Assembly (NCBI RefSeq): GCF_026343185.1
Contig: NZ_JAPEMA010000001.1
Span: 1,922,001-1,986,000, forward strand
Direction: 5' to 3'
DNA length: 64,000 nt
Source: Streptomyces sp. NBC_00091
Lineage (GTDB): Bacteria > Actinomycetota > Actinomycetes > Streptomycetales > Streptomycetaceae
In this document: piece by piece, positions 49,802 through 59,698 of the stretch
How positions within the stretch are numbered: the stretch's first letter is position 1
Layout of the letters: each line of letters begins with the position of its first letter
Position numbers and translations under genes: made by a program
Notes under the pieces: generated by a model
The model's input: only the letters and a program-made list of their open reading frames with translations
Databases searched by the model: none
Told to the model about the DNA's origin: nothing

Positions 49802-51085
49802 TCAGGCCTTGGGGGCCACCTTCGAGAGGCCGTTGATGATGCGGTCCATCGCGTCGCCGCCCGTCGGGTCGGTCAGGTTCGCCAGCATCTTCAGCGTGAA
49901 GCGCATCAGCACCGGGTGCGTCAGGCCCCGCTGCGCCGCGATCTTCATGACCTTCGGGTTGCCGATCAGCTTCACGAAGGCGCGGCCCAGCGTGTAGTAG
50001 CCGCCGTAGGTCTCCTTCAGCACCTTCGGGTAGCTGTGCAGGGTCAGTTCCCGCAGTGCGGGGGTGGCGCGGGAGTGCGCCTGGACGATGACGTCGGCCG
50101 CGATCTGGCCGGACTCCATCGCGTAGGCGATGCCCTCGCCGTTGAACGGGTTGACGAGCCCGCCCGCGTCACCGACGAGCAGCAGGCCCTTGGTGTAGTG
50201 CGGCTGCCGGTTGAAGGCCATCGGCAGGGCCGCGCCGCGGATCGGCTGCGTCATGTTCTCGGGGGTGTAGCCCCAGTCCTCCGGCATGGAGGCGCACCAG
50301 GCCTTGAGGACCTCGCGCCAGTCCAGCTCCTTGAAGGCGGAGGAGGAGTTGAGGATGCCGAGGCCGACGTTCGAGGTGCCGTCGCCCATGCCGAAGATCC
50401 AGCCGTAGCCGGGCAGCAGCCGGTCCTGGGTACCGCGCCGGTCCCACAGCTCCAGCCAGGACTCCAGGTAGTCGTCGTCGTGGCGGGGCGAGGTGAAGTA
50501 GGTGCGTACGGCCACGCCCATCGGGCGGTCCTCGCGCCGGTGCAGGCCCATCGCCAGGGAGAGGCGCGAGGAGTTGCCGTCGGCCGCGACGACCAGCGGG
50601 GCGTGGAAGGTGACGGGGGTCTTGTCCTCGCCGAGCTTCGCCTGCACACCGGTGATGTGCCCGGTGCGGGGGTCGCGTACGGGCTCGCCGACGTTGCAGC
50701 GCTCGTACAGGCGGGCGCCGGCCTTCTGCGCCTGGCGGGCCAGGGTCTCGTCGAAGTCGTCGCGCTTGCGGACCAGTCCGTAGTCCGGGTAGGAGGCGAG
50801 TTCCGGCCAGTCCAGCTGGAGCCGCTGCCCGCCGCCGATGATCCGCAGGCCCTTGTTGCGGAGCCAGCCCGCCTCTTCGGAGATGTCGATGCCCATGGAG
50901 ACCAGCTGCTTGGTGGCACGCGGGGTCAGACCGTCGCCGCAGACCTTCTCGCGCGGGAACGCCGTCTTCTCCAGGAGCAGGACGTCCAGTCCGGCCTTGG
51001 CGAGGTAGTAGGCGGTCGTGGAACCGGCGGGCCCGGCACCGACGACGATCACGTCCGCGGAGTGTTCGGAGAGGGGCTCGGTCAC
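49802..51085 (-). CDS. menJ: Geranylgeranyl reductase-family flavoprotein (menaquinone reductase MenJ-like)
   Basis: FAD-dependent reductase of 427 aa. The dinucleotide fold GAGPAGSTTAYYLAKAG is at 16-32, followed by CGDGLTPRA, the geranylgeranyl-reductase signature, and later VGDAGGLVNPFNGEGI, the second FAD contact. Relatives saturate one isoprene unit in the menaquinone side chain (MenJ in mycobacteria). The location among menaquinone genes supports that role. Other members of this family reduce archaeal lipids or chlorophyll side chains. Start ATG follows GGAGACCC. Confidence 0.82.
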   Translation of the reverse strand: MTEPLSEHSADVIVVGAGPAGSTTAYYLAKAGLDVLLLEKTAFPREKVCGDGLTPRATKQLVSMGIDISEEAGWLRNKGLRIIGGGQRLQLDWPELASYPDYGLVRKRDDFDETLARQAQKAGARLYERCNVGEPVRDPRTGHITGVQAKLGEDKTPVTFHAPLVVAADGNSSRLSLAMGLHRREDRPMGVAVRTYFTSPRHDDDYLESWLELWDRRGTQDRLLPGYGWIFGMGDGTSNVGLGILNSSSAFKELDWREVLKAWCASMPEDWGYTPENMTQPIRGAALPMAFNRQPHYTKGLLLVGDAGGLVNPFNGEGIAYAMESGQIAADVIVQAHSRATPALRELTLHSYPKVLKETYGGYYTLGRAFVKLIGNPKVMKIAAQRGLTHPVLMRFTLKMLANLTDPTGGDAMDRIINGLSKVAPKA

Positions 51086-51182
51086 TGCGGGGTCTCCCGA
51101 AGGCTCGATAAGGGGTGCCCAACGGCACAGGACATGACGCAGTCTATGCAGCGAGAGAGATCGCGATCAGAAGGGCCGTCCG

Positions 51183-51707
51183 TTGACCACTTCGTCCACC
51201 TCGCCGCTTCCCGCCGTCCGGCTCCGCGTACCGACCGACGAGGACGCGCACGCCTGGCACCGCGTCTTCGACGACCCGGAGGTGATGGAGTTCCTCGGCG
51301 GGCCCGCCGAGGCCTCCCTCTACGAGGAGTTCACCGCGCGGCAGCGCATGCACGACGCCCGGCTCGGCTACTGCCTGTGGACCCTGCTGGACGGGGAGGG
51401 CCAGGTCATCGGCTTCACCGGGGCGCAGCCGTGGCCGGCGGAGAAGGCCTGGGGGCCGGTCGGGGAGATCGAGATCGGCTGGCGGCTGGGCCGCGCCGCG
51501 TGGGGGCACGGATACGCGTACGCCGCCGCGCTGGCCACCGTCGACCGGCTCCGCGCGGCGGGTGTCCCCCACGTGGTGGCGATGATCCAGGACGGGAACC
51601 TCCGCTCGATAGCGGTGGCGGAGCGCCTCGGCATGACCCTGGCCGAAACCTTCCCCCTCCCGGGGGGCACCCGCCGGGTCCGCCGCTACGAACTGGCGGT
51701 TTCCTGA
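51183..51707 (+). CDS. GNAT-family N-acetyltransferase
   Basis: 174 aa in the RimJ/RimL-like group of GNAT enzymes: VRLRVPTDEDAHAWHRVFDD at the start, GEIEIGWRLGRAAWGHGYAYAAA with the acetyl-CoA-binding loop, and NLRSIAVAERLGMTLAET. Transfers acetyl from acetyl-CoA to an amine; substrate unknown. TTG start with AAGGG upstream. Convergent with glutaminase, 4 nt apart. Confidence 0.8.
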   Translation: MTTSSTSPLPAVRLRVPTDEDAHAWHRVFDDPEVMEFLGGPAEASLYEEFTARQRMHDARLGYCLWTLLDGEGQVIGFTGAQPWPAEKAWGPVGEIEIGWRLGRAAWGHGYAYAAALATVDRLRAAGVPHVVAMIQDGNLRSIAVAERLGMTLAETFPLPGGTRRVRRYELAVS

Positions 51708-51711
51708 ACGG

Positions 51712-52623
51712 TCAGAAAACGCTCAGCCCCGTCAGGGTCGTGAAGCGGTCGAGGGCGGCGACGCCGGCTACCGAGTTGCCCTGGGGGTCGAGGCCCGGGC
51801 TCCAGACGGCGAGGGTGCAGCGGCCCGGGACGACCGCGATGATGCCGCCGCCCACGCCGCTCTTGCCCGGCAGGCCGACGCGGTAGGCGAACTCGCCCGC
51901 CGCGTCGTACGTACCGCAGGTCAGCATCACCGCGTTGACCTGCTTCGCCTCGCTGCGCGTGAGGAGGCGGGAGCCGTCCGCGCGCAGGCCGTGCCGGGCC
52001 AGGAAGCGGCCGGCCAGGGCGAGGTCGGCGCAGCTCATCTCGATGGAGCACTGCCAGAAGTAGTGCTCCAGCAGCGCCGGCACCGGGTTGTCGATGTTGC
52101 CGTAGGAGGCCATGAAGTGGGCCACGGCCGCGTTGCGGTCGCCGTGCTCCTGCTCGGAGGCGGCCACCTCGGGGTCGAAGCCGATGTCGGGGTTGCCGCT
52201 CTCCTGCCGGAGGAAGTCGAGGAGTTCGCTGCTCGCGTCACCCGTCAGGGTCTGGAGCCGGTCGGTGACGACGAGCGCGCCCGCGTTGATGAACGGGTTG
52301 CGCGGGATGCCGTTCTCGTACTCCAGCTGCACCAGGGAGTTGAAGGGGTTGCCCGACGGCTCCCGGCCCACCCGCTCCCACAGGCTGTCGCCGCCCTCCG
52401 CGAGGGCGAGGGCCAGCGCGAAGACCTTCGTCACGGACTGCGCGGAGAAGGGGACCCGCCAGTCCCCCACCCCGTGGACGTTGCCTTCGAGATCGGCGAC
52501 CGCCATCCCGAACCGGGTGGGGTCCACGGACGCCAGCGCCGGGATGTACTCGGCGGGCGTGCCGCTGCCCACCAGCGGGGAGACGTCGGCCGCGATCCGC
52601 TCCAGCAGCCCTTGGTAGTCCAT
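51712..52623 (-). CDS. glsA: Glutaminase A
   Basis: Hydrolyses L-glutamine to glutamate and ammonia, 303 aa. The serine nucleophile and lysine are in S63-VTK66 (SAQSVTKVF), with NPFNSLVQLEYENGIPRNPFINAG, the asparagine pair region, and the Tyr of MASYGNID and GIIAVVPG later. Length and motifs match the bacterial glutaminase family. It lies 6 nt downstream of menG on the same strand, so it may be transcribed with it. Confidence 0.93.
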   Translation of the reverse strand: MDYQGLLERIAADVSPLVGSGTPAEYIPALASVDPTRFGMAVADLEGNVHGVGDWRVPFSAQSVTKVFALALALAEGGDSLWERVGREPSGNPFNSLVQLEYENGIPRNPFINAGALVVTDRLQTLTGDASSELLDFLRQESGNPDIGFDPEVAASEQEHGDRNAAVAHFMASYGNIDNPVPALLEHYFWQCSIEMSCADLALAGRFLARHGLRADGSRLLTRSEAKQVNAVMLTCGTYDAAGEFAYRVGLPGKSGVGGGIIAVVPGRCTLAVWSPGLDPQGNSVAGVAALDRFTTLTGLSVF

Positions 52624-52629
52624 GAAGGG

Positions 52630-53322
52630 TTACGCCTTGACTCCGCGGTGCAGCGCCACGATGCCGCCGCTCAGGTTCCGCCAGGCGACCCCGGACCAGC
52701 CGGCCTTCTGCAGGAGGGCCGCCAGCGCCGGCTGGTCGGGCCATTCGCGGATGGACTCGGCGAGGTACACGTACGCGTCCGGGTTGGAGGAGACCGCGCG
52801 GGCCACCGGCGGCAGGGCGCGCATCAGGTACTCCACGTACACCGTGCGGAAGGGGGCCCAGGTGGGCTGCGAGAACTCGCTGATCACGACCTGGCCGCCG
52901 GGCTTCGTCACCCGGTACATCTCGCGCAGCGCGGCTTCCGTGTCCTGGACGTTGCGCAGCCCGAAGGAGATCGTCACGGTGTCGAAGACGTCGTCCCTGA
53001 AGGGCAGCCGGGTCGCGTCGCCGGCCGTCAGCGGCAGCCACGGGTTGCGCTTCTTGCCCTCGCGGAGCATGCCGAGGGAGAAGTCGCAGGGGACCACGTA
53101 CGCCCCGGTCGCGGCGTAGGGCAGCGAGGAGGTCGCGGTTCCGGCGGCCAGGTCGAGCACCTTCTGCCCGGGCCGGGCGGCGACCGCCTTGGCGGCCTCC
53201 TTGCGCCACAGGCGCGCCTGCCCGAGGGAGAGGACGTCGTTGGTGAGGTCGTAGTTCGCGGCCACGCCGTCGAACATGGAGGCGACTTCGTGCGGCTGCT
53301 TGTCCAGGGAAGCCCTTGTCAC
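52630..53322 (-). CDS. menG: Demethylmenaquinone methyltransferase (MenG/UbiE)
   Basis: SAM-dependent C-methylation, the last step of menaquinone synthesis, 230 aa. UbiE motifs: [43 protein letters not shown] (SAM site), FGLRNVQD and [22 protein letters not shown] 53322 was chosen because GAGGGG lies 9 nt upstream and it begins with [11 protein letters not shown]; an upstream ATG would add 14 residues. Faces the DUF3152 gene with 164 nt between. Confidence 0.92.
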   Translation of the reverse strand: MTRASLDKQPHEVASMFDGVAANYDLTNDVLSLGQARLWRKEAAKAVAARPGQKVLDLAAGTATSSLPYAATGAYVVPCDFSLGMLREGKKRNPWLPLTAGDATRLPFRDDVFDTVTISFGLRNVQDTEAALREMYRVTKPGGQVVISEFSQPTWAPFRTVYVEYLMRALPPVARAVSSNPDAYVYLAESIREWPDQPALAALLQKAGWSGVAWRNLSGGIVALHRGVKA

Positions 53323-53486
53323 TGGCGTTGGCCCCTCGGTGCTCGGTGACTGGTACGCGGCCATCCTCTCAGGCCGCCGCCCCGGACGGATCGCTGGCCC
53401 GGCCCGGCCGGGGTTCCGGCGGATCCGGAGCGGATCCGGGCAGACTGGCCGGACTGGTCGGACATTCCGAACAAAGGGTTTTACGG

Positions 53487-54233
53487 ATGCGGACAGGGCG
53501 TTCAGTCAGCGCACGGCGGGCCGAGCGGCGCAGGCGACTGCGCCGTACGGTCCTGTGGGCGGCGGTGTTAGCCGCCCTCTCGGTCGCCGCCTTCCGGATG
53601 GGGCCGGAGGAGGGCGGGCCCGCCGCCGACGGCAGGGGCGGTGGCCCGCCCCCGCCGCCCGAGCGGGCCACCGCGGTGGCGGTGGGGTTCACCGCCTCCT
53701 CCGTCGCCGGGCGGGCGCAGGGCCGGGGCCGTGCGCTGCGCTGGCGGGTGGAGGCGGAGAACGGCAGCGGTGTCGACCCGGACGCCGCCGCCCGGGCCGT
53801 CGAGGCGATCCTCGGGGACCGGCGCGGTTGGATTCGCAACCCCGAGTACGGCTTCCGGCTGGCCGGGCGCGGCGAGCCGGTGGACTTCACCGTTAAGGTG
53901 GCCACGCCCGCCACCACCGACCGGCTGTGCGAGGTGGTCACCCCCGAGCTGATCGGGGAGGCCAACTGCCGGGTCGGGCACACCGTCGTGGTCAACCTCA
54001 AGCGCTGGCAGGAGGGCTCGCCCCGGTTCAGCGGCCCCCTGGCGGAGTACCGGGCGCTGATCGTCAACCACGAGGTGGGCCACGAGCTCGGCCACGAACA
54101 CGAGGGCTGCCCCCGGCCCGGCGCGCCCGCCCCGGCGATGATGCAGCAGATCAAGGGGCTGCAGGGCTGCACCTCCAACGCCTGGCCGTACGACCGCGAC
54201 GGCACCTACCTGGCGGGGCCGCGCGTCCCGTAG
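53487..54233 (+). CDS. Secreted DUF3152 protein with zinc-protease motif, bldA-dependent (TTA codon)
   Basis: 248 aa. A basic N-terminus is followed by one hydrophobic segment (residues 21-36) that anchors or exports it. The mature domain ends in a zinc-binding motif [11 protein letters not shown] (H195, E196, H199, H203), so it looks like a peptidase, and C208 and the two other Cys of this region may form disulfides. Codon 28 is TTA (53568-53570), the only in-frame TTA I found in the window. TTA genes in Streptomyces need the late tRNA made by bldA, which links this gene to development. Substrate unknown. Confidence 0.8.
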   Translation: MRTGRSVSARRAERRRRLRRTVLWAAVLAALSVAAFRMGPEEGGPAADGRGGGPPPPPERATAVAVGFTASSVAGRAQGRGRALRWRVEAENGSGVDPDAAARAVEAILGDRRGWIRNPEYGFRLAGRGEPVDFTVKVATPATTDRLCEVVTPELIGEANCRVGHTVVVNLKRWQEGSPRFSGPLAEYRALIVNHEVGHELGHEHEGCPRPGAPAPAMMQQIKGLQGCTSNAWPYDRDGTYLAGPRVP

Positions 54234-54238
54234 AGGGC

Positions 54239-54883
54239 CTACCGCCGCCGGTGCAGGAGCCTGCCGCCGATGACCGTGGCCACGCAGGTGGTCGCGCCGC
54301 GCTCCAGCAGTTCGGCCTCGTCCGCCACCGCGAAGACCGCGAACCGGGCGGCGGCGCCCGCCTCCAGTACCCCGTGGAAGGCCTGCCCGGCCGACTCCCG
54401 CCCCGCGAGCGGGTCCAGGGCCGGCCTGCCCTCGTACGGGGCGGGCGGCACCACGGCCAGGCCCGAGCGGACCACCGCCGTGCGCACGGAGGCGGTCGTG
54501 AAGCGCCCGGCCACCGCCACCACCCCGCGCGCCAGCAGCTTCTGCGTGCCCCGCCGGGCGCTGTTGCCCCAGCGGGCCTCGGTCATCTTCAGGGCTTCGA
54601 GCGCCTCGGCCCCGCTGATCGGGCCGGCGCCCAGCTCGGTGACCTCGTACGGGTCGTCCGGGTAGTACGTCCGCTCCAGCAGCTCGTCCGCCCCGCGCGC
54701 CAGCAGCCCCGGGGTGAGCACCCCGGGCCAGCGGCGGACCCGGGCGTGCGGCGCGGCCGCGCCGAGTTCCTCGTACGGGCCCACGCGGACGATCCGGTCG
54801 CCGTCGACCAGGACCGCGCCGCCCTTCAGCGGTGCGGCGCCCGGTCCGGTGACGAGGAGGTCGGCGGTGTGCAGCGTCAGCAT
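54239..54883 (-). CDS. Truncated amidohydrolase-like protein (imidazolonepropionase-like N-terminal domain)
   Basis: 214 aa, 6 nt after mqnC on the same strand. The N-terminal 60 residues are the composite beta domain of amidohydrolases (LLVTGPGAAPLKGGAVLVDGDRIVRVGPYEEL...PGVLTPGLL), and the last residues (FAVADEAELLERGATTCVATVIGGRLL) close that domain. The metal-binding HxH that should follow PGL is missing (the sequence is PGLLARGADELL), and the protein is about half the normal length. It is therefore probably not a hydrolase. Pairing with mqnC suggests a role in the futalosine route, unproven. Confidence 0.65.
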   Translation of the reverse strand: MLTLHTADLLVTGPGAAPLKGGAVLVDGDRIVRVGPYEELGAAAPHARVRRWPGVLTPGLLARGADELLERTYYPDDPYEVTELGAGPISGAEALEALKMTEARWGNSARRGTQKLLARGVVAVAGRFTTASVRTAVVRSGLAVVPPAPYEGRPALDPLAGRESAGQAFHGVLEAGAAARFAVFAVADEAELLERGATTCVATVIGGRLLHRRR

Positions 54884-54889
54884 CGGGGG

Positions 54890-56089
54890 TCAGTTCGTGG
54901 AGATGAGCTTCAGCTCCGGGTGCGCGGTACCACCCTCGATGGCGGTCGAGGAGATGTGCGAGACCACGCGGTCGTCGACGGGGTCGTTCGCCGGGTCGTC
55001 GTGCACCAGGAGGTGCTCGTAGGTGGTCGCGCGCTGGGCGGGGACGCGGCCCGCCTTGCGGATCAGGTCGATGATCTCCTGGCGGTTCGAGCGGTGCTTG
55101 GCACCGGCCGAGGAGACCACGTTCTCCTCCAGCATGATCGAGCCGAGGTCGTCGGCGCCGTAGTGCAGGGAGAGCTGGCCCGCCTCCTTGCCGACGGTGA
55201 GCCAGGAGCCCTGGACGTGGGCGATGTTGTCGAGGAACAGCCGCGCGATCGCGATCATGCGCAGGTACTCGAAGACCGTCGCCTGGGTGCGGCCCTTGAG
55301 GTGGTTGTTCTCGGGCTGGTACGTGTACGGGATGAAGGCGCGGAAGCCGCCCGTGCGGTCCTGCGTGTCACGGATCATCGCGATGTGCTCGATGCGCTCG
55401 GCGTTGGTCTCGCCGGTGCCCATCAGCATGGTGGAGGTGGACTCCACGCCCAGCTTGTGGGCGATCTCCATGATCTCCAGCCAGCGCTCGCCGGACTCCT
55501 TGAGCGGGGCGATCGCCTTGCGCGGCCGCTCGGGCAGCAGTTCGGCGCCGGCGCCGGCGAAGGAGTCGAGACCGGCCGCGTGGATGCGGCGGATGGCCTC
55601 CTCGGCCGAGACGCCCGAGATGCGGGCCATGTGGTCGACCTCGGACGCGCCGAGGGAGTGGATGACCAGCTGCGGGAAGTCCTTCTTGATCGCCGAGAAG
55701 TGGTGCTCGTAGTACTCGACGCCGTAGTCCGGGTGGTGCCCGCCCTGGAACATGATCTGCGTGCCGCCCAGCTCCACGGTCTCCGCGCAGCGGCGCAGGA
55801 TGTCGTCGAGGTCGCGCGACCAGCCCTTCTTCGTGTCCTTGGGGGCCGCGTAAAAGGCGCAGAACTTGCACGCCGTGACACACACGTTGGTGTAGTTGAT
55901 GTTGCGCTCGATGATGTACGTCGCGATGTGCTCCGTACCCGCGTAGCGCAGCCGGCGCGCCGCGTCGGCGGCCTGGCCGAGCGCGTGCAACGGGGCGTGC
56001 CGGTAGAGGTCGAGGGCCTCTTCCTTGGTGATCCGGCCTCCTGCGGCGGCGCGGTCGAGGACGGACTGGAGTGCGGCCAGGTCGGTCAC
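54890..56089 (-). CDS. mqnC: Cyclic dehypoxanthinyl futalosine synthase, radical SAM (MqnC)
   Basis: Radical SAM enzyme that cyclises dehypoxanthine futalosine in the futalosine route to menaquinone, 399 aa. The cluster ligands are C70, C74, C77 in NVCVTACKFCAF; the family motifs GGTQIMFQGGHHPDYGVEYY and GLDSFAGAGAELLPERPRK are present. Distinct from MqnE and CofH by these motifs. First gene of a two-gene unit with the amidohydrolase-like protein. Confidence 0.93.
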   Translation of the reverse strand: MTDLAALQSVLDRAAAGGRITKEEALDLYRHAPLHALGQAADAARRLRYAGTEHIATYIIERNINYTNVCVTACKFCAFYAAPKDTKKGWSRDLDDILRRCAETVELGGTQIMFQGGHHPDYGVEYYEHHFSAIKKDFPQLVIHSLGASEVDHMARISGVSAEEAIRRIHAAGLDSFAGAGAELLPERPRKAIAPLKESGERWLEIMEIAHKLGVESTSTMLMGTGETNAERIEHIAMIRDTQDRTGGFRAFIPYTYQPENNHLKGRTQATVFEYLRMIAIARLFLDNIAHVQGSWLTVGKEAGQLSLHYGADDLGSIMLEENVVSSAGAKHRSNRQEIIDLIRKAGRVPAQRATTYEHLLVHDDPANDPVDDRVVSHISSTAIEGGTAHPELKLISTN

Positions 56090-56174
56090 CGGTGGATCAC
56101 CTTTCGGCGGTGTGTCAAGGGTCCGGACCGATCCAGCCTACGCCAGGGCTCGCGCGCCGCCTTCAGGGCGGGGG

Positions 56175-57938
56175 TCACGGGCTGCGGGTGAGGTCTCCCT
56201 CGGGGTTCCCGGCGGGCACGTCACCCGACTTGTAGTGCAGGGTTCCGTTCGCGTTGAGGGTGAACCGCTCGTCGGCGGAGCCGTTGGAGCAGATGCCCGG
56301 GGCCGGGTTGGGGCCGCCCGCCGTGTCCAGCACCAGGGAGCGGTCGGTGGCGGAGGCGAGCTTCCAGTCGCCGCTGCAGTCGGTGCCGAGGAGTTCGATG
56401 ACGGACTTGTCCCGGGCGACGACCTCGCCGACCTTGCCGGCCTTGATGGTGATCTCGAACTGGCTGGGGACGCCCATGCGGGCGGTGGTGACCGTGCCCT
56501 TCCAGGTGCCGATGAGCTCCTTGGGCACGTCGTTACGGGTCCCCTTGGGCGGGGCGGAGGACGACCCGGACGGCTGGGCGGAGTCCGGGGCGGAGGCCGC
56601 CGGGGCCGGGGTCGAGGGCTTCGGGCTGTTGCCCTGGGCCATCTCCCGGCCCTCGCCCTGGCCGGGCAGCATCCCCATCCCGTACAGCCCGCCCGTCAGC
56701 GCCGTCAGCACGGCGGCCGCGCCGAGCACCAGGGTGCAGCTGAAGCGGCGGCCGGCCGCGCTGAGCGTGACCCGGCGGCCGTCGTCGGCGGCGGTCCGCG
56801 GCTGCGGCACCCCGGCCCCCGCCGAGCCGCCGGCCCCGCCGGCCCCGCCGGCCGTCTCGGTCGGAGCCCCGTACACCCCGGCCCCGGCGCCGGAGCCCGC
56901 GAAGGAGGAGCCGTACGGGCCCGCCTGGACGGAGTACGGGGAGCCGGTCGCGGGCGTGGACGGGCCGGACCCGGCCGGGCCCGTGCCGACGCCGGCCGGG
57001 CCCCCGTACGAGGGGTCCGGAGCGCCGAAGCCGTAACCGCCCCCGGAGGCGTCGGCGTCGAGGTCCAGCAGGGCCACCGCCGCCCGGCTCGCCTCCTCCA
57101 CCAGCGGCCCCGGCAGCCACCCCGGCGCGCCGAGGGCGCCGCCCAGGGCCGCCGCGAGGGCCTCGGGCTCCGGCCGCGCGGAAGCCGCCTTGGCCAGGCA
57201 GGCCCCGATCAGCTCGCGCAGCCCACCGGCGGGGATCCCGTCCAGCTCCGGCGGCTCGTGGACCACCTTGTAGAGGAGGGTCGCGGAGTTGTCCCCGGTG
57301 AAGGGCGGCCGGCCGGTCGCCGCGAAGGCCATGACCGCGCCCAGCGAGAACACGTCCGACGCCCCGGTGACGCCCTTGCCGAGGATCTGCTCCGGGGACA
57401 TGTAGCCGGGCGAGCCGACGGAGACCCCGGTGGAGGTCAGCGAGGCGGTGCCGTCCGTGGCCCGGGCGATCCCGAAGTCGATCAGCCGCGGCCCGTCGAG
57501 GGTCAGCATCACGTTGGAGGGCTTCACGTCCCGGTGTACGAGTCCCAGCCCGTGCACCGCCACCAGGGCGCGGGCCAGCCCCGCGCCGACCGCCCGCACC
57601 GAGGCCTCGGGCAGCGGCCCGTGCCCGGCCACCGCCCGGTCCAGGGAGGGGCCCGCCACGTACCCCGTCGCCACCCACGGCACGGCCGCCTCCGGATCGG
57701 CGTCCAGCACGGGCGCCGTCCACTCCCCGCCCACCCGCCGCGCGGCCTCCACCTCACGGCGGAAGCGCTCGCGGAACTCGTGGTCGGCGGCGAAGTGCGG
57801 GTGCACGATCTTCACGGCGACGGTCCGGCCGCCGGCGCTGCGCCCCAGATAGACCCGTCCCATGCCACCGGCGCCGAGCCGGCCGAGCAGCCGGTACGCG
57901 CCGATGGTGCGCGGCTCGCCGGCTTCGAGCGGCTGCAT
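56175..57938 (-). CDS. Membrane Ser/Thr protein kinase (PknB-type) with external domain
   Basis: 587 aa. The Hanks-type kinase domain spans about residues 14-280: glycine loop LGAGGMGRVYLG, Lys43, HRDVKPSN (136-143), DFG (155-157) and SPGYMSPEQ. A Pro/Gly/Ala-rich linker follows, then a transmembrane helix (about 400-425, FSCTLVLGAAAVLTALTGGLYGMGML) and an outside domain of about 105 residues beginning PKELIGTWKGTV, with two Cys. The domain is not PASTA. ATG lies within 230 nt of mqnA and the gene sits between mqnC and mqnA on the same strand. Confidence 0.9.
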   Translation of the reverse strand: MQPLEAGEPRTIGAYRLLGRLGAGGMGRVYLGRSAGGRTVAVKIVHPHFAADHEFRERFRREVEAARRVGGEWTAPVLDADPEAAVPWVATGYVAGPSLDRAVAGHGPLPEASVRAVGAGLARALVAVHGLGLVHRDVKPSNVMLTLDGPRLIDFGIARATDGTASLTSTGVSVGSPGYMSPEQILGKGVTGASDVFSLGAVMAFAATGRPPFTGDNSATLLYKVVHEPPELDGIPAGGLRELIGACLAKAASARPEPEALAAALGGALGAPGWLPGPLVEEASRAAVALLDLDADASGGGYGFGAPDPSYGGPAGVGTGPAGSGPSTPATGSPYSVQAGPYGSSFAGSGAGAGVYGAPTETAGGAGGAGGSAGAGVPQPRTAADDGRRVTLSAAGRRFSCTLVLGAAAVLTALTGGLYGMGMLPGQGEGREMAQGNSPKPSTPAPAASAPDSAQPSGSSSAPPKGTRNDVPKELIGTWKGTVTTARMGVPSQFEITIKAGKVGEVVARDKSVIELLGTDCSGDWKLASATDRSLVLDTAGGPNPAPGICSNGSADERFTLNANGTLHYKSGDVPAGNPEGDLTRSP

Positions 57939-58020
57939 CGCGTCCCCCGTCCCCCGAGATGTGTGTCATCCGAACACGCAGCACCTTAGGCGGTCGCGGG
58001 TGTCCCTTCCCGCCGAATAC

Positions 58021-58125
58021 CTTCCGCTTCCCCCGCTCCCGTTCGCATTCCCCTTCGAGCGACATGAATACGAAAGGGGAACGAATTCCCGGCAAACGGA
58101 ACATTCCCGTTCGGAGAAGCGGAAG
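58021..58125. other. Long imperfect hairpin between mqnA and the kinase gene
   Basis: CTTCCGCTTC (58021-58030) pairs with GAAGCGGAAG (58116-58125), and CCCCTT...AAGGGG and CCCGTTCG-like stretches lie inside. The region is lower in GC than its surroundings. It may terminate mqnA transcripts or be part of the kinase leader. Confidence 0.45.
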
Positions 58126-58145
58126 ATCTGCGGGGGATATCGCGA

Positions 58146-59018
<873 letters not shown>

Positions 59019-59152
59019 CTAGCCCCGGTTCTCCGTCAGCGATCGAGCGGGTCTCAAACGTCCGGGTGACGTGATCTTTCCCTCTGGTCTCGGCCCGAGG
59101 GTGCGTGCTAGGCTCGACGCAAGTTGCAGTTTGGTTTCCCTTGCAGTACGAG

Positions 59153-59190
59153 GCCTGCGGAGCATGTAACCCGCAGGCTTTTGTAGTTTT
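59153..59190 (+). promoter_or_regulatory. Leader hairpin with T-run in the csp 5' region
   Basis: GCCTGCGG (59153-59160), a 10-nt loop and CCGCAGGC (59171-59178), then TTTTGTAGTTTT. This has the look of an intrinsic terminator, yet it lies 68 nt upstream of the cold-shock start codon, so it may be an attenuator or temperature-sensitive structure. Confidence 0.6.
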
Positions 59191-59245
59191 CAGACTTCTT
59201 AGCAGGTTCTGGAGCAGGGCGACCCTTTGGCCCATAGGAGGGCTC

Positions 59246-59449
59246 ATGGCTACCGGAACCGTGAAGTGGTTCAACGCTGAAAAGGGCTTCGGCTTCATCG
59301 CCCAGGACGGCGGCGGCCCGGATGTCTTCGTCCACTACTCCGCGATCAACGCCTCTGGCTTCCGCTCCCTCGAGGAGAACCAGCAGGTCAACTTCGACGT
59401 CACGCAGGGCCCGAAGGGCCCGCAGGCGGAGAACGTCACCCCGGCCTAG
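59246..59449 (+). CDS. Cold-shock domain protein (CspA family)
   Basis: RNA/ssDNA-binding protein of 67 aa. RNP1 is KGFGFI (residues 13-18) and RNP2 is VFVHY (about 28-32); typical start [16 protein letters not shown] lies 5 nt before the ATG. A long leader with a strong hairpin precedes it and a terminator follows. A -10-like TAGGCT (59109-59114) suggests transcription from about 59121. Confidence 0.95.
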   Translation: MATGTVKWFNAEKGFGFIAQDGGGPDVFVHYSAINASGFRSLEENQQVNFDVTQGPKGPQAENVTPA

Positions 59450-59490
59450 TCGCCAGGCCGACCGGATCGCGGTCGAAGTAGCAGTACCCA

Positions 59491-59541
59491 AGGAGCCCTG
59501 CCTCCTCCGTGCGAGCGGAGAAGGCGGGGCTCCTGCCTTTT
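59491..59541 (+). terminator. Hairpin terminator after the csp gene
   Basis: AGGAGCCC (59491-59498) and GGGCTCCT (59527-59534) pair with further pairing inside, then a CCTTTT tail. Confidence 0.8.
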
Positions 59542-59698
59542 CCCGGGGCGGGGCGGGCTCCAGGGGGCGGCGGGGGCGGCGCCGTTCGGGGTGGGCCGAT
59601 GGTTCCCCTGAGTGATGATTCGTCACGTTACGTGTGCTTTCCGGATGCCCGGGGGATGTTCGGTCCCGTTACCAAGGCCGTCACGGGAAAGGAAGCAC

